A stretch of DNA of 64,000 nt from Psychroserpens luteus (GTDB lineage: Bacteria; Bacteroidota; Bacteroidia; Flavobacteriales; Flavobacteriaceae). Positions 62,872 through 64,000 of the stretch are shown here, piece by piece (position 1 is the first letter of the stretch; the number at the start of each line of letters is the position of its first letter). A model generated the notes under the pieces. That model was not told where the DNA came from and searched no databases. It was given only the letters and a program-made list of their open reading frames with translations. A program made the position numbers and the translations under genes. The stretch covers positions 558,001-622,000 of the forward strand of contig NZ_JADILU010000003.1 in the NCBI RefSeq assembly GCF_015319355.1, given 5' to 3'.

Positions 62872-63594
62872 TTAGTTTTCTATACTTCCAGAACCCGTAA
62901 CTTTAGAATCCTCCTTAGTAGGATTTCCTCTATATTCAATGTCACCAGAACCAGTTACTCTAGCTTTTAAATTTCCGTTGCAAACAACTTCTGCATCTCC
63001 AGACCCAGTAACAGATACATCTGTGTTTACTGTTTTAAGGTTAAATCCATGAAAATCTCCAGAACCTGTAACTTTAGCACTTAAATTGTTTGTGGTTCCT
63101 TTTAGAGTTAAATCTCCAGATCCAGCAACACTACCTGATGCGTTTTGAGATTGAATATTTAAAATAACATCTCCAGAACCAGATAATGTTGCCTTAAAGT
63201 TATTTGAATTTATTTGATCTTCATTCCATAAATCACCAGATCCAGAAAGTGATACAGCATCTATATCTTTAAATGGGATTGTGATTTTTATGGTTTTATT
63301 ATTACTTGGATTTAAATTTTTTCCTTTTTGAGTTTTGATAACTAATTTCCCGTTTTTAACTTCAGTAATAATATATTCAAGTAGATTAGATTCTCCTTCT
63401 AAAGTAATCTTACCTTCTGTACCTGCAACTAAGATATAATCGAAACTGCCTGCACAATGTACAGCATCATAATCTGATGTTGTTCTTGTTACTGTTGTAA
63501 TGTTTCCGTTGCCTTTAATTTTTTTTCCGCCCCATTGAGCATGAGAGAATGTAAAGCTTAATAATACTGCAATTAATACAATTGATTTTTTCAT
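62872..63594 (-). CDS. Head GIN domain-containing protein (DUF2807)
   Basis: The 240-residue protein has a signal peptide (MKKSIVLIAVLLSFTFSHA) and a parallel beta-helix-like domain. GSGDLW, GSGDVI, AGSGDLTL, TGSGDFH, TGSGDAEV and TGSGDIEYR turns recur about every 16-18 residues. Such proteins are exported in Bacteroidota; ligand and role are unknown. The partial gene at 63621 of similar kind lies 26 bp upstream on the same strand, suggesting an operon. Confidence 0.88.
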   Translation of the reverse strand: MKKSIVLIAVLLSFTFSHAQWGGKKIKGNGNITTVTRTTSDYDAVHCAGSFDYILVAGTEGKITLEGESNLLEYIITEVKNGKLVIKTQKGKNLNPSNNKTIKITIPFKDIDAVSLSGSGDLWNEDQINSNNFKATLSGSGDVILNIQSQNASGSVAGSGDLTLKGTTNNLSAKVTGSGDFHGFNLKTVNTDVSVTGSGDAEVVCNGNLKARVTGSGDIEYRGNPTKEDSKVTGSGSIEN

Positions 63595-63620
63595 GATGTT
63601 ATGTTTTTAATGACTTGTTT

Positions 63621-64000
63621 TTAGTTTCTTTTAAATGTGACACTTCCGTATTCAGATTTTATATTGATTAGGTTTGGACTGTTTGAATCTCCATAATAGC
63701 CTTGATAATATTTATCTGTGGATTCAATTCGTTTTTTAGTAAACTCAAAATCATCTGCATCACGTAACGATGCGTATTCTAAATCTATATCAAATCTAAA
63801 TGTATATGCAGGATCATAACCAATGGTTATCCCATTGTAATCTGATTCAATTTCAATATTGCCAGCACCTGCAGCCATTTTTTCAATTTTTATTGAGCCA
63901 TAATCTGCTTTGATATTAACGTTTTTATAAATGGTTCCTAATCTAACAGTTAAGTAATCGCCATTACCAGATACATTATTTGCATTGTTGATTTTTATAG
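63621..64000 (-). CDS. Beta-strand-repeat protein, C-terminal part (runs off right edge)
   Basis: The frame is open from the right edge to a stop at 63621, so the start lies outside the window. The visible 126 residues include VSGNGDYLTVRLGTIYKNV, KADYGSIKIEKMAAGAGNIE and IKSEYGSVTFKRN, repeated strands that resemble DUF4097-type beta-helix proteins. An internal ATG (63878) is not the start. It sits just upstream of the head GIN gene and is likely in the same operon. Confidence 0.6.
   Translation of the reverse strand, partial: IKINNANNVSGNGDYLTVRLGTIYKNVNIKADYGSIKIEKMAAGAGNIEIESDYNGITIGYDPAYTFRFDIDLEYASLRDADDFEFTKKRIESTDKYYQGYYGDSNSPNLINIKSEYGSVTFKRN

Noticed and set aside
1-64000. CRISPR arrays, tRNA or rRNA genes, prophage genes and insertion sequences
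   Set aside because: No spaced short repeats, no cloverleaf-like segments, no transposase or phage structural genes were seen on either strand.

Overview
This is a low-GC (roughly one third G+C) stretch of chromosome from a member of the Bacteroidota, most likely a marine Flavobacteriaceae. The evidence is a type IX secretion sorting-domain protein, a TonB-dependent receptor with a carboxypeptidase-like regulatory domain, many flavobacterial families (DUF4294, DUF6048, DUF6452, DUF6768, CCC-motif membrane protein, head GIN domain), -7 promoter boxes of the TAnnTTTG type and almost no Shine-Dalgarno sequences. No rRNA, tRNA, CRISPR array, prophage or insertion sequence was found.

Layout. 1-3.9 kb: reverse-strand housekeeping genes (carboxylase biotin carrier fragment, PrsW-type protease, NUDIX hydrolase, class V aminotransferase, M42 peptidase). 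4-8.6 kb: an ABC ATPase followed by a 1216-residue fusion of ABC permease and M1 aminopeptidase. 8.8-11 kb: an orphan membrane protein between short direct repeats, then DUF4294 and hemolysin III genes. 11-15 kb: small reverse-strand genes including a ParDE-type toxin-antitoxin cassette flanked by two copies of the 3' end of a ZIP metal transporter gene. 15-20 kb: two RNA methyltransferases and small envelope proteins. 19.5-22.4 kb: an SRPBCC protein, ECF sigma factor and DUF6768 operon, then ornithine aminotransferase. 22.4-30.9 kb: secreted and surface proteins, a Smr protein and a cysteine desulfurase. 30.2-35.1 kb: TonB receptor and M23 peptidase operon. 35.2-37.7 kb: coiled-coil protein, zapA, a 6S RNA and rny. 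37.7-41.8 kb: two tandem soluble PAS histidine kinases, xerD and a TM2 protein. 41.8-46.2 kb: four small outer-membrane beta-barrel genes around aroQ. 46.2-48.8 kb: lpdA, DUF1572 and msrB. 49-57 kb: a GlgE-type alpha-glucan operon (glgE, maltokinase, glgB) followed by a GH31 alpha-glucosidase. 57-64 kb: an M48 lipoprotein, MFS exporter, lipoproteins, an HExxH lipoprotein, a head GIN protein and a partial beta-repeat protein.

How the genes work together. The clearest pathway is maltose-1-phosphate glucan synthesis: maltokinase makes maltose-1-phosphate, GlgE polymerises it and GlgB branches the chain. The zapA, 6S RNA and rny block joins division, transcription control and RNA decay. Many of the remaining genes are envelope or surface proteins.

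Two signals stand out. The octamer TTCCGAAG (either strand) occurs 31 times against about one expected from base composition, in several reading frames and between genes. The toxin-antitoxin cassette is bounded by a duplicated gene end whose two copies differ only at synonymous positions.
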